A stretch of DNA of 64,000 bases, from the NCBI GenBank assembly GCA_052380005.1, contig JBQTCJ010000002.1; one strand, given 5' to 3'. The notes under the pieces were generated by a model that had not been told where the DNA came from, did no database searches, and was given only the letters and a program-made list of their open reading frames with translations. This document shows, one piece after another, positions 17,221 through 25,979 of the stretch. Made by a program: the position numbers and the translations under genes. Position 1 is the stretch's first letter. Each line of letters opens with the position of its first letter. Origin of the DNA: Salinarimonas sp052380005 (GTDB lineage: Bacteria; Pseudomonadota; Alphaproteobacteria; Rhizobiales; Beijerinckiaceae).

Positions 17221-18165
17221 CTAGACTGCCCGGTCCGGCGCGAGGCTCGGGGCGGCCGTCGCAGCGTGGCGGACGAGGCCGTTGCCGCGCTCCGGGAGCC
17301 TGCGCCCGCCGGCCCTGAGCGCACCGGGCAGGACCTCGCCCAGGAAGCTCGCGAGCTGGCGCACGCTGGTGCGCCGGCGCGCCTCCTCGCGCACCACGAT
17401 CCAGACCTCCTGGTCCGGCAGCGGGCCGAAGCCGTCCACGCGAACGAGCTCGGGGTGCTCGCGGGCGACGACGTCCGGGAGCACACCCTGGCCGAGCCCG
17501 CCGCGCACCGCCTCGACGAAGCTCGCGAGCTCGTTCGTGACGAAGGCGATCCTCCGCCCGGGATGCTGCTCGCGCAGCACCGAATCGATCCGGCTCGCCC
17601 GGCCCGCGGCCGGCGCCCAGATCACCAGCGGCTGGTTCGCCGGCGCGTCGGCGAGCGCCCAGACCGAGAGCGGCAGCGACGCCACGCGCCGCACGGTGAA
17701 GCGGCCCTTCTTGGGTCGCGAGAGCCGCACCGCGATGTCGACCTCGCTCGTCTCGAAGTCGCTCACCTCCGGCGCGGCGTTGAGCACGACGCGCAGGTCC
17801 GGCCATCCTTCCGCGAAACGCGGCAGCGCCGGCACGATGAGCCGCGCCAGCGTCGGGATGCAGGTGAGGTGGACCTCCTGGTAGCGCGCCGCGGCGGGGT
17901 CCGGCCCGGCCGCGCGCCCGACGATGCGCTCGATCTCCTCGCAGCGCGTGAGCAGCGCCTCGCCGTCGCGGCTGAGCTCGAGCCCGCGGCTGCGGCGCAG
18001 GAACAGCGCCGTTCCGAGCTGGTTCTCGAGCGCCGCCACGTGGCGGCTGAGCGTCGCCGCGCTGACGCCGAGCGCGTCCGCGGAGGTGCGCAGGCTCGGC
18101 ATGCGCGCGACGACGAGGAAGAGACGCAGATCGTCCCAGTTGATACGTGGGGTTTCGTCGGCCAT
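17221..18165 (-). CDS. LysR-family transcriptional regulator
   Basis: A 314-residue regulator. The N-terminal winged HTH reads WDDLRLFLVVARMPSLRTSADALG then VSAATLSRHVAALENQLGTALF (about 10-56). The substrate-binding domain follows (about 90-295), with the group-specific DIAVRLSRPKKGRFTVRR segment as in GcvA/DsdC-like members that regulate neighbouring metabolic genes. It is convergent with rpsA and divergent from sppA across about 245 bases. The target and effector are unknown. Confidence 0.88.
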   Translation of the reverse strand: MADETPRINWDDLRLFLVVARMPSLRTSADALGVSAATLSRHVAALENQLGTALFLRRSRGLELSRDGEALLTRCEEIERIVGRAAGPDPAAARYQEVHLTCIPTLARLIVPALPRFAEGWPDLRVVLNAAPEVSDFETSEVDIAVRLSRPKKGRFTVRRVASLPLSVWALADAPANQPLVIWAPAAGRASRIDSVLREQHPGRRIAFVTNELASFVEAVRGGLGQGVLPDVVAREHPELVRVDGFGPLPDQEVWIVVREEARRRTSVRQLASFLGEVLPGALRAGGRRLPERGNGLVRHAATAAPSLAPDRAV

Positions 18166-18410
18166 GCGTCGGTCCGCTTCGCTGGAGCCCTGCCCGTGCG
18201 CAAGCTACCCGTCGCCCTGATTGCCGGTCAACTCGGTACATACCCCAAAGGTAGTGTCGGCTCGACGACGCACGAATGCGGCGGGCGCGACGTGTCGCGC
18301 CCGCCGCCGCCCTTGCCGCGGCAACCCCGCACCACTAGCTTGCCGATGGCCGGCGGCGGATCGCGCCGGCGCCCGGAGCGTCCGCTTTCGGATCGGGAGG
18401 CCGCCCACGC

Positions 18411-19406
18411 ATGCCCATGACCACCTCCCCCGCCCCGCGGGACGCCGAGTACATCGCCGACCGCCGTCGCCTGCGGCGCAAGCTGACGTTCTGGCGGGTC
18501 GCCGGCGTGGTCGCGGCCATCGCCGCCGTCGTGACGATCGGCTGGCGCGTCGCGGGCCTCGACGCCGGGGCGATTCCCGCCGGGCGTGACCATGTCGCGC
18601 GGGTCTCGGTCGAAGGCCTCATCACCACCGACCGCGACGCGGCGGAGATGCTGCGCGAGCTCGCGCGCACCGACAGCGCCCGGGGCGTGATCCTGCGCAT
18701 CAACAGCCCCGGCGGCACGACGACCGGCGCCGAGGAGCTGTTCGCGGCGCTGCGCGAGGTGGCCGAGGCGAAGCCGACGGTGGCCTTCGTGGACGGGCTC
18801 GCCGCGTCGGGCGGCTACATCGCCGCGCTCGGGGCCGATCACATCGTCTCGCGCCAGACCGCCATCGTCGGCTCCATCGGGGTCCTCATCCAGGTACCGA
18901 ACGTCTCGGGGCTCCTCGACCGGCTCGGCATCGAGGTGCTCGAGATCAAGTCGACGCCGCTCAAGGCGGCGCCCTCGGCGGTCTCGCCGATCGACCCGGA
19001 CGCGGTGGAGGCGATCGAGCTCGTCATCTCCGACACGTATCGGTGGTTCGTCGAGATCGTCGGCGAGCGCCGGCCCCTCACCGAGGCGGAGGTGGCGGGG
19101 GTCTCGGACGGGCGCGTGTGGAACGGCCGCCAGGCGCTGGCGCTGGGCCTCGTCGACGCGCTGGGCGACGAGGAGACGGCGCGCGACTGGCTCGCCGAGG
19201 CCGGGGTGGACGCGGACCTGCCGGTGCGCGACTGGGAGCCGCAGCGGGAGGACGATCCGTTCGACGTCTTCCTCGCCGCGTCGGTCCTCGCCGATCTCGC
19301 CGGCTTCGAGACCCTCTCGGCCACGCTCGGGCGCGCATCGGCGGGAGCCCGCGGCTTTCGGCTTGACGGGCTTCTCGCGCTCTGGCAGCCTCGTGTCGAA
19401 AACTAA
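18411..19406 (+). CDS. sppA: Signal peptide peptidase SppA (S49, single-domain)
   Basis: Membrane-anchored serine protease that cuts released signal peptides. The 331-residue protein has one N-terminal transmembrane helix (about 25-48) and a short S49 domain: VARVSVEGLI, RGVILRINSPGG, and the Ser motif FVDGLAASGGYIAALGAD (Ser at about 129); the catalytic Lys lies in the SIGV-LEIKSTPLKAAPS region. This is the short form, about half the length of E. coli SppA. A second ATG (codon 3) is an equally good start. ihfB follows after 26 bases, as in relatives. Confidence 0.92.
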   Translation: MPMTTSPAPRDAEYIADRRRLRRKLTFWRVAGVVAAIAAVVTIGWRVAGLDAGAIPAGRDHVARVSVEGLITTDRDAAEMLRELARTDSARGVILRINSPGGTTTGAEELFAALREVAEAKPTVAFVDGLAASGGYIAALGADHIVSRQTAIVGSIGVLIQVPNVSGLLDRLGIEVLEIKSTPLKAAPSAVSPIDPDAVEAIELVISDTYRWFVEIVGERRPLTEAEVAGVSDGRVWNGRQALALGLVDALGDEETARDWLAEAGVDADLPVRDWEPQREDDPFDVFLAASVLADLAGFETLSATLGRASAGARGFRLDGLLALWQPRVEN

Positions 19407-19432
19407 AACATTTTCAACATGCTAGGCGAAAA

Positions 19433-19792
19433 ATGATCAAATCCGAGCTGGTCATGCGCATCGCGGAGCAGAATCCGCACCTCTATCAGCGCGACGTCGA
19501 GAACATCGTCGGCGCGATCCTGGAGACGATCGCGGACGCTCTCGCCCGCGGTGACCGGGTCGAGCTGCGCGGCTTCGGGGCCTTCTCGGTGAAGCGGCGG
19601 GACGCGCGCATCGGGCGCAACCCGCGCACCGGCGAGACCGTTGCCGTGGCGGAGAAGGCGATCCCCGTCTTCAAGACCGGCAAGGAGATGCGCAACCGGC
19701 TCAACCGCGACGGCCTCGGCGATCACGACGACGATGCCGACGAGGACGCCCGCGAGGCGGGCGGCGTGGCGCCGATCGCCGCCGCGCGCTAG
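19433..19792 (+). CDS. ihfB: Integration host factor subunit beta
   Basis: DNA-bending nucleoid protein, partner of IHF-alpha. The 119-residue protein has the HU/IHF fold: MIKSELVMRIAEQNPHLYQR, DVENIVGAILETIADALA, the GDRVELRGFGAFSVKRRDAR core and the DNA-arm motif GRNPRTGETV. The last 25 residues are an acidic/Ala extension beyond the usual 95-residue length. The upstream spacer (19407-19432) is AT-rich. The order sppA-ihfB-lapA is typical for the group. Confidence 0.95.
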   Translation: MIKSELVMRIAEQNPHLYQRDVENIVGAILETIADALARGDRVELRGFGAFSVKRRDARIGRNPRTGETVAVAEKAIPVFKTGKEMRNRLNRDGLGDHDDDADEDAREAGGVAPIAAAR

Positions 19793-19874
19793 TCTGGCGC
19801 CGCACGCACCGATCCGCCGTCGCGACGCGCGGGGCCGCGCGCCCGGCCGGAGCCCGTATCCTGGAGGACCTCCC

Positions 19875-20216
19875 ATGAGGCGCATCGTCTCGCTCCTGAT
19901 CCTCGTTCCCTTCGCCCTCGTGGTGGCGCTGCTGGCCATGGCCAACCGGGTGCCGACGCGGATCTCGCTCGACCCGTTCACGCCGGACAATCCGGTCTGG
20001 TCGGTGACCGGGCCGCTCTGGATCGTGCTGTTCGTCACGTTCACGGTGGGCGTCGTCGTCGGCGGCTGCGCCGCCTGGCTCGTGCAGGGCAAGCACCGCA
20101 AGGCCGAGCGCACGTACAAGCGCGAGGCGACCCGGCTCGAGCGCGAGGTGGAGCGCGCCAAGGCGCAGGAGGCGCAGACCGGCCTGCCGGCGCTCGCCGG
20201 CCCGCGCGGGCGATGA
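19875..20216 (+). CDS. LapA-domain (DUF1049) inner-membrane protein
   Basis: A 113-residue protein with two membrane helices (about 4-24 and 47-70) joined by a short loop containing the NRVPTRISLDPF motif typical of DUF1049/LapA, followed by a basic coiled-coil-like cytoplasmic tail (KHRKAERTYKREATRLEREV). In E. coli LapA works with LapB in lipopolysaccharide assembly control; here the role is assigned only by domain. Its stop overlaps the start of the next gene by 4 bases. Confidence 0.85.
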   Translation: MRRIVSLLILVPFALVVALLAMANRVPTRISLDPFTPDNPVWSVTGPLWIVLFVTFTVGVVVGGCAAWLVQGKHRKAERTYKREATRLEREVERAKAQEAQTGLPALAGPRGR

Positions 20217-21196
20217 GCGCGGATGCGCCGCTCGCCGTCGTCTCCGCGGCCGAGATCGACGCCGCGCTGACCTTTCCCGGGCTCGTCGACGCGCTGGACG
20301 CGGCGTTTCGCGGCGACCTCGTCGCGCCGGTGCGCCACCATCACGGCGTCGCGCGGCCCGACGGGGACGCGACTCTGCTGCTGATGCCCGCCTGGAGCGG
20401 CATCGGAGAGACCGCAGCGAGCGCGGACGGCGGTGCGCTCGGCGTCAAGATCGTCGCGGTCTTCCCCGGCAACGGCGCACGCGGCCTCGCCTCGGTGCAG
20501 GGCGTCTACTACCTCGCCGACGGCGCCACGGGCGTGCCGCGCGCCGTGCTCGACGGCGCCCGGCTGACCCTGTGGCGCACCGCCTGCGCCTCCGCGCTCG
20601 CCGCCCGCCGTCTCGCCCGGCCCGACGCCGCGCGCCTGACGATGGTCGGCGCCGGCGCGCTCGCGCCCTTCCTGATCCGCGCGCACACGAGCCAGCGCCC
20701 GATCGAGGCCGTGACGATCTGGAACCGTGATCCCGCCAAGGCGCAGGCGCTCGCCGCCGATCTCGCCACGCAGGGCCTGCCGACGACGGCGAGCGCGGAT
20801 CTCGAGAGCGCGGTGCGCGCGGCCGACATCGTCTCCTGCGCCACGCTCTCCCGCGAGCCGCTGGTGCGCGGCGCCTGGCTTGCGCCGGGCGCCCATCTCG
20901 ACCTCGTCGGCGCCTTCAACTCGTCGATGCGCGAGGCCGACGACGAGGCGCTGCGTCGCGCCGCGGTCTTCGTCGACACGCCCGCCGCGCTCACGGAGGG
21001 TGGCGACGTCGCTATTGCCCTGCGCGACGGCGTCATCGCCCGCGACCACGTGCGCGGGGACCTCTTCGGCCTGTGCCGCGGGGAGGTACCTGGACGGGAG
21101 GGCGCGGAGGCGATCACGCTGTTCAAGTCGGTGGGGGCGGCGATCGAGGATCTCGCCGCGGCGATGGCGGTGATGGCCGGGAGGGGGACTCGTTAA
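20213..21196 (+). CDS. Ornithine cyclodeaminase/mu-crystallin family protein
   Basis: A 327-residue NAD(P)-dependent protein. The Rossmann site is seen in LTMVGAGALAPFLIRAH (about 142-158), with SVQGVYYLADGATGVPRAVLDG ahead of it and the LDLVGAFNSSMREADDEAL segment after it, both typical. Members deaminate ornithine to proline or reduce ketimines of other amino acids; the substrate cannot be read from sequence. Translationally coupled to lapA. In related genomes trpF often lies near this position; here the next gene is the AT-richer DUF6650-like gene. Confidence 0.88.
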   Translation: MSADAPLAVVSAAEIDAALTFPGLVDALDAAFRGDLVAPVRHHHGVARPDGDATLLLMPAWSGIGETAASADGGALGVKIVAVFPGNGARGLASVQGVYYLADGATGVPRAVLDGARLTLWRTACASALAARRLARPDAARLTMVGAGALAPFLIRAHTSQRPIEAVTIWNRDPAKAQALAADLATQGLPTTASADLESAVRAADIVSCATLSREPLVRGAWLAPGAHLDLVGAFNSSMREADDEALRRAAVFVDTPAALTEGGDVAIALRDGVIARDHVRGDLFGLCRGEVPGREGAEAITLFKSVGAAIEDLAAAMAVMAGRGTR

Positions 21197-21207
21197 GTTA
21201 TTCGGAC

Positions 21208-21237
21208 TTGCTGCTCTCAACGCTTAGGTGCCATATT
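21208..21237 (+). promoter_or_regulatory. Candidate promoter of the DUF6650-like gene
   Basis: TTGCTG and CATATT are separated by 18 bp in AT-richer sequence, ending 27 bases before the chosen start. The gene therefore seems to have its own promoter. Confidence 0.4.
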
Positions 21238-21263
21238 CTTCACGCGGACTGAGGAGGGTGGTG

Positions 21264-21785
21264 ATGGGAAGCGGTGTTGAGCGAGCTAGGCGATACACGG
21301 CGGAAGCAGCGCGCCGCGTAACGGGAATAACAACGCCTCTGGGTGGCTTGCAATGGGCTGACCCCGGACCATCCGACCAGGTAATTATCCGCCAATTCCT
21401 CATCTTCCTTGAGGACCGGCGTGTTCTATACAACCCAATGCAGTTGGAAGTTCCTTGGCAGGTCGTGGAGTCGATAAAAGAGATCAGAATGGAGTGTACG
21501 CATACTCTTAAGCGTCTAGGTGCGGGAGTGTTCGCAGAGCGCCCGGTAAGAGCGATTAGAACCGCCGGGCGACGTTTTCACGACGATTGCAGTGAAGATT
21601 TCAGATACGTATCGCATCGGTGGGAGCAGCGGATGGGAGATGTTGAGCAATTTGGGCCGGGTTTCTTCACGGCACTGGGTGCACTTCGTGCGACTGTCGG
21701 AAATCAAGTGGCATTGCTTTCAGCATACTTCGATATCGATGTCGAAGGTGACTTGGCAAGTGTCATGCCGTCGATCGAAGCGTAA
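21264..21785 (+). CDS. DUF6650-like protein of unknown function, atypical low GC
   Basis: A 173-residue protein with composition and codon use clearly different from every neighbour (many A/T third positions), which suggests recent transfer. The sequence RVTGITTPLGGLQW, then FLIFLEDRRVLYNP and VVESIKEIRMECT, and a late FFTALGALRATVGNQVALLSA, match what I recall of DUF6650; this is from memory, without a search. No catalytic motif is visible; predicted mostly helical. The ATG at 21264 follows GAGGAGG at 21251-21257, better than an upstream ATG at 21228. It has its own promoter-like site. No mobility gene flanks it. Confidence 0.7.
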   Translation: MGSGVERARRYTAEAARRVTGITTPLGGLQWADPGPSDQVIIRQFLIFLEDRRVLYNPMQLEVPWQVVESIKEIRMECTHTLKRLGAGVFAERPVRAIRTAGRRFHDDCSEDFRYVSHRWEQRMGDVEQFGPGFFTALGALRATVGNQVALLSAYFDIDVEGDLASVMPSIEA

Positions 21786-21868
21786 CTGAACGCAGGGCGG
21801 AAAAAATCGATCCTTGGCCCACGACGGTCACGGCTCTTTCGCATCGATTGGCGCACTGCAACGTTCGC

Positions 21869-23203
21869 TCAGGTGGAGGCTGCCGACACGCCCGCCAGCA
21901 GCCCCGCGACGTCGCGTGCCGCACGCTCCCCCTCCGCCCAGGCGCCACCGATCGTCCCCCAGAGCGTCGAGGAGGTCGCCTCTCCCGCGAGCACGATGCG
22001 CCCGCCGATCGGCTCGCGCAACGCCGCGCGGGCGCCGTGCGCGCCGGGGGGCGCGATCGTCCAGGCGCAGGCCGAGAACGCGTCCTCGCCCCAGCCGCTC
22101 GCGTGCAGGACCCGCAGCCCCGCCACGGCGTCTCGGCCGAACCGGGCGGAGAGGCTCTCGCGCGCGAAGCCCGCGCGGGCCTCCGGCGAGCCGAGACGCC
22201 CCACCAGCGCCCCGCCGAGATCGGCGTAATGGAGCACGCCGCCGTCGAAGTTCGCCAGGAGCCCGAGGTTCTCGTCCGCGTCGCCGTCGAAGGCGACGGT
22301 GGTGTTCGCCGCCTCATGCAGCGGCCCGCCCGGCCACGAGAGGACGACATGCTCGTAGGACGCGGGGCGCAGCGCGCCCAGCGCATCGCGGGTCGCCGCC
22401 GGGAGCGGCGGATCGAAGACGATGTCGCCACGCGCGAGGACCGGCACCGGCACGGTGACGATCAGCCCGCGGGCGGTCAGCGTCCCGCGATCGGTCTCCA
22501 CGCGCACCTCCGGGCCCGATCGATCGATGCGCGTCGCGCGGGTCGAGAGCGCGACGGGCAGCCCGTCGGCGAGGCGCGCCACCAGGGCGCCGTAGCCGCC
22601 GGCGACGAAGAGGTCGAGATCGTCCCGCGCCGCCGCGAAATCGGCCGCGCCGATGGTGTCCAGCGACACGCCGCAGGCGAAGGGGCCGTGGGCGAAGGCC
22701 AGCGTGTCGCGGTAGGGTCGCGCCTGCGGCGCGAGCCGCTCGAACGCGGCCGAGGCCGGCAGGAGGTCTCCGCCCGCGCCGATCTCGGAGATCGCCGCGT
22801 CGAGGTCCGCCCAGGCCTCGTGGAACCGGCGGGTCTCGATCGCGTCCGCCTCGCACGCGCCGAGGATCAGGCGCGGCTCCTGCGGGGCGTCGAAGAGCGG
22901 CAGGCCGAGGCGCCGCGCCTCGCCGACGAGGCCGTTGTCGTCCGCCGCGTGCAGCCAGTGCGCGCCGAGATCGACCGCCTGCCCGGCGATTCGCGCGGTG
23001 AGCGCACGCCCCCCGACACGGCCGCGCGCCTCGATCAGGACGACGGAGAGGCCGCGTGCGAGGAGCCGCCGCGCTGCGGCGATGCCGGCGGCGCCGGCAC
23101 CGAGGATCGCCACGTCCGTTGATCGGGGCGGGGGCGACACGCGCGCGCGCCGCACCGGAGCGGGCTCCGGCGCCGCGGGCGCGACGGGTTTTCGAGAGGG
23201 CAT
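21869..23203 (-). CDS. FAD-dependent amine oxidase (flavin monoamine oxidase family)
   Basis: A 444-residue flavoenzyme. Features are the FAD motif VAILGAGAAGIAAARRLLARG (about 31-51), VVLIEARGRVGGRA, the substrate-side DLGAHWLHAADDNGL, and the C-terminal FAD loop ending in LAGEATSSTLWGTIGGAW. These place it in the amine oxidase/LSD1-like family that oxidises amines or polyamines. The ATG at 23203 gives a 30-residue Pro/Ala-rich leader; an earlier in-frame start is possible but adds only low-complexity sequence. A second family member lies at 52304-53542. It diverges from proVWX; the substrate is unknown. Confidence 0.88.
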   Translation of the reverse strand: MPSRKPVAPAAPEPAPVRRARVSPPPRSTDVAILGAGAAGIAAARRLLARGLSVVLIEARGRVGGRALTARIAGQAVDLGAHWLHAADDNGLVGEARRLGLPLFDAPQEPRLILGACEADAIETRRFHEAWADLDAAISEIGAGGDLLPASAAFERLAPQARPYRDTLAFAHGPFACGVSLDTIGAADFAAARDDLDLFVAGGYGALVARLADGLPVALSTRATRIDRSGPEVRVETDRGTLTARGLIVTVPVPVLARGDIVFDPPLPAATRDALGALRPASYEHVVLSWPGGPLHEAANTTVAFDGDADENLGLLANFDGGVLHYADLGGALVGRLGSPEARAGFARESLSARFGRDAVAGLRVLHASGWGEDAFSACAWTIAPPGAHGARAALREPIGGRIVLAGEATSSTLWGTIGGAWAEGERAARDVAGLLAGVSAAST

Positions 23204-23592
23204 GCGGATGTCGTCCGGGGTCCGCCGGCGGCGGGATCGGGCGGGAGATGCGCTGCTGCGGGCCGCTCCGCAAGCCGCCCCGGGCGCGGCGGTTGCGCGC
23301 AGGCCTCCGCGAGAGGTTGGTCCACGGTGGTGCCGCTCACCCGCCCGGGACGCCCCCGTGTCGTTTCCATACATCCCCCTGCGCGCGTCGCTTCGTATAG
23401 TGAAAGCTCAACGGTTGCCTTTCGGGCTCGGCTCCGTTAAGTTCTCATCGTATCGCGGGTTCCTCGATAGCACTCCGTTGGTTCGGAGTCGCATTTTGCA
23501 TGCGCTAGTCGTATTGTGCCTCGGAACTCTGCTACTGCCACCTTCGTCGATGCTCTTATCGGCGCACCGCCGCGGCGCGTATTGGGAGAGGC
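23204..23592. other. Divergent amine oxidase/proV regulatory region
   Basis: The right half (about 23385-23560) is AT-richer than coding DNA and probably holds the proV promoter(s). A small inverted repeat (CTCCG..CGGAG, near 23475) is present. I cannot define a convincing -35/-10 pair. No gene is supported here. Confidence 0.5.
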
Positions 23593-24852
23593 ATGAACGA
23601 CAAGATCGTCGTCGAGAACCTTTACAAGATCTTCGGTCCCGACCCGGGGGACGCGCTCTCGCTGGTTCGTCGGGGGTTGGGCAAGGACGAGATCTTCGCG
23701 CGTACCGGCAACACGGTCGGCGTGTGTGATGCTTCCTTTACCGTTCGCGAGGGTGAGATCTTCGTGATCATGGGCCTGTCGGGATCCGGCAAGTCCACGA
23801 TGGTGCGGATGTTCAACCGGCTGATCGAGCCCACCGCGGGCTCGATCACGATCGACGGGCGCGACATCACGAAGCTCGACGAGGCGGGCCTGCGCGAGCT
23901 GCGGCGCTCGACCATCTCGATGGTGTTCCAGTCCTTCGCGCTCCTGCCGCACATCAAGGTCGTAGACAACGTCGCCTTCGGGCTCGAGCTGGCCGGCATG
24001 AGCCGCGAGGATCGCCGCGAGCGGGCGCTGGCCGCACTCGCGCAGGTCGGGCTCGCCGCCAATGCCGAGAGCTATCCCGACGAGCTCTCCGGCGGCATGC
24101 AGCAGCGCGTCGGCCTCGCCCGCGCGCTCGCCGCCGACCCGCCGATCCTCCTGATGGACGAGGCCTTCTCCGCGCTCGACCCGCTGATCCGCTCCGAGAT
24201 GCAGGACGAGCTCATCCGCCTGCAGGAGGAGAAGAAGCGCACTATCATCTTCATCAGCCACGATCTCGACGAGGCCATGCGCATCGGCGACCGCATCGCC
24301 ATCATGCAGGGCGGCATCGTCGTCCAGGTCGGCACGCCCGACGAGATCCTCAAGAACCCGGCGAACGAGTACGTGCGCTCCTTCTTCCGAGGGGTGGACA
24401 TCTCCAAGGTCCTGACCGCCGCGGACATCGCGACGAAGACGCAGGTGACGATCATCGACAAGCCCGAGCAGGGGCCGCGGGCGGCGCTGCGGCTGCTCGG
24501 CGACTTCGACCGCGAGTGGGGCTTCGTCATCGGCCGCGGCCGGCGCTTCACGGGCGTCGTCTCGGTGTCGTCGCTGGAGCAGGCTCGGCGCGACAACGCT
24601 CCGCTCGACGCGGCGCTGGTGCCGGAGATCGCGACCGTCCCGCCGGAGGCGCCGCTGGGCGAGCTGATGGGCCTCGTGGCGAGCTCCCCCTACCCGGTGC
24701 CGGTGGTCGACGCGGAGGGCCGCTACCGCGGCGCCGTCTCGCGCACGGCCCTCCTGCAGGCGCTCGACAGCCTCCCCAACGAGCCCGAGACCCCCGGGGT
24801 CGACGCGGCGGAGCCCGAGGCGGTCGTTCCGGTCGCCGCGGCAGGAGAGTGA
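23593..24852 (+). CDS. proV: Glycine betaine/proline ABC transporter ATPase ProV
   Basis: ATPase of an osmoprotectant importer, 419 residues. Walker A GLSGSGKST (61-69), MVFQSFALLPH, the signature LSGGMQQRVGLARAL and Walker B ILLMDEAFSALDP are clear, and the ProV-type N-terminus (ENLYKIFG with the DEIFARTG segment) is present. The C-terminal part (about 280-400) holds two CBS-type repeats, which in OpuA/ProV sense ionic strength. proW follows after 4 bases. The ProV-W-X order matches E. coli proU. Confidence 0.95.
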   Translation: MNDKIVVENLYKIFGPDPGDALSLVRRGLGKDEIFARTGNTVGVCDASFTVREGEIFVIMGLSGSGKSTMVRMFNRLIEPTAGSITIDGRDITKLDEAGLRELRRSTISMVFQSFALLPHIKVVDNVAFGLELAGMSREDRRERALAALAQVGLAANAESYPDELSGGMQQRVGLARALAADPPILLMDEAFSALDPLIRSEMQDELIRLQEEKKRTIIFISHDLDEAMRIGDRIAIMQGGIVVQVGTPDEILKNPANEYVRSFFRGVDISKVLTAADIATKTQVTIIDKPEQGPRAALRLLGDFDREWGFVIGRGRRFTGVVSVSSLEQARRDNAPLDAALVPEIATVPPEAPLGELMGLVASSPYPVPVVDAEGRYRGAVSRTALLQALDSLPNEPETPGVDAAEPEAVVPVAAAGE

Positions 24853-24856
24853 GACG

Positions 24857-25825
24857 ATGCAGACCTTCTCCTTCAACCCGCTCTATCCGTTCGAGACGCT
24901 CGAGATCCCCTTCGACGACTGGGTCGAGGTCGCCTTCGACTGGATCGCCGGCGCGCGGCCGGTGTTCCAGGCGATCCGCCAGCCGATCGACTGGGTGCTG
25001 GAGGGCATCACCGACCTGCTGCTGTTCCTGCCGCCGGGGCTGATGATCGTGCTGCTCGCGCTCGTCGCCTGGCAGATCGTCGGCGGGCGGCTCGCGCTCG
25101 GCACCGCGCTGTCGCTGTTCTTCGTGGGCCTGATCGGGGCCTACGAGCAATCCATGGTGACGCTCGCGCTGGTGCTGACGGCGGTGTTCTTCTGCGCGGT
25201 GATCGGCGTGCCCCTCGGCATTCTGGCCGCCCGCTCCGACCGGTTCGAGACGGGCCTGCGCCCGGTGCTCGACACGATGCAGACGACGCCGGCCTTCGTC
25301 TACCTGGTGCCGATCGTGGTGCTGTTCGGCATCGGCAACGTGCCGGGCGTGATCGTGACGATCATCTTCGCGGTCGCCCCGCTGATCCGGCTGACGAACC
25401 TCGGCATCCGCCAGGTGCCCAAGGACGTGATCGAGGCGGCCAACGCCTTCGGCGCCTCCGGCCGGCAGCTCCTGTTCAAGGTGCAACTGCCGCTCGCCAC
25501 GAAGACGATCATGGCCGGCGTCAACCAGTCGCTGATGCTGGCGCTCTCGATGGTGGTCATCGCCTCGATGATCTCGGTGGGCGGGCTCGGCCAGATGGTG
25601 CTGCGCGGCATCGGCCGCCTCGACATGGGGCTGGCGGTGATCGGCGGCATCGGCATCGTGGTGCTCGCCATCGTGCTCGACCGGATGACCCAGGCGCTCG
25701 CCTCGTCCGAGCGCGAGCGCGGCGGGCGCCGCTTCGTCGAGCGCGGGCCGATCGGGCTGGTGCGCGGCCTGACCGCCGGGCGCAACGCCAGCGCGGCCGC
25801 GGCGGCGACGCAGCGCGGCGGCTGA
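24857..25825 (+). CDS. proW: Glycine betaine/proline ABC transporter permease ProW
   Basis: Membrane subunit of the betaine importer, 322 residues. After a hydrophilic amphipathic N-terminal segment (about 1-55, YPFETLEIPFDDWVEVAFDW) there are at least five hydrophobic helices, the DTMQTTPAFVYLVPIVVLFG signature and the EAA coupling loop EAANAFGASGRQLLFKVQLP. The length and N-terminal extension are as in E. coli ProW. The last 50 residues are a basic, low-complexity tail. Part of proVWX. Confidence 0.95.
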   Translation: MQTFSFNPLYPFETLEIPFDDWVEVAFDWIAGARPVFQAIRQPIDWVLEGITDLLLFLPPGLMIVLLALVAWQIVGGRLALGTALSLFFVGLIGAYEQSMVTLALVLTAVFFCAVIGVPLGILAARSDRFETGLRPVLDTMQTTPAFVYLVPIVVLFGIGNVPGVIVTIIFAVAPLIRLTNLGIRQVPKDVIEAANAFGASGRQLLFKVQLPLATKTIMAGVNQSLMLALSMVVIASMISVGGLGQMVLRGIGRLDMGLAVIGGIGIVVLAIVLDRMTQALASSERERGGRRFVERGPIGLVRGLTAGRNASAAAAATQRGG

Positions 25826-25979
25826 GGCGCCAGAGAAGATCGCACGCGAGCGACGGCCCGCTTCTCGCGCGGCCGTCGCGCGTCGATGCGGCGCGCGCGG
25901 ACCCGTCCGGGGCCGCGCGACCGCCGACCAAGGCAGGGCCCGACGGGCTCCGACCGAAATCAAGCGAGAGGAGAAACTC

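Noticed and set aside
23204..23374. Longer N-terminus for the amine oxidase at 21869
   Set aside because: The extension is low-complexity Arg/Ala/Gly sequence; the inner ATG suffices for the FAD fold.
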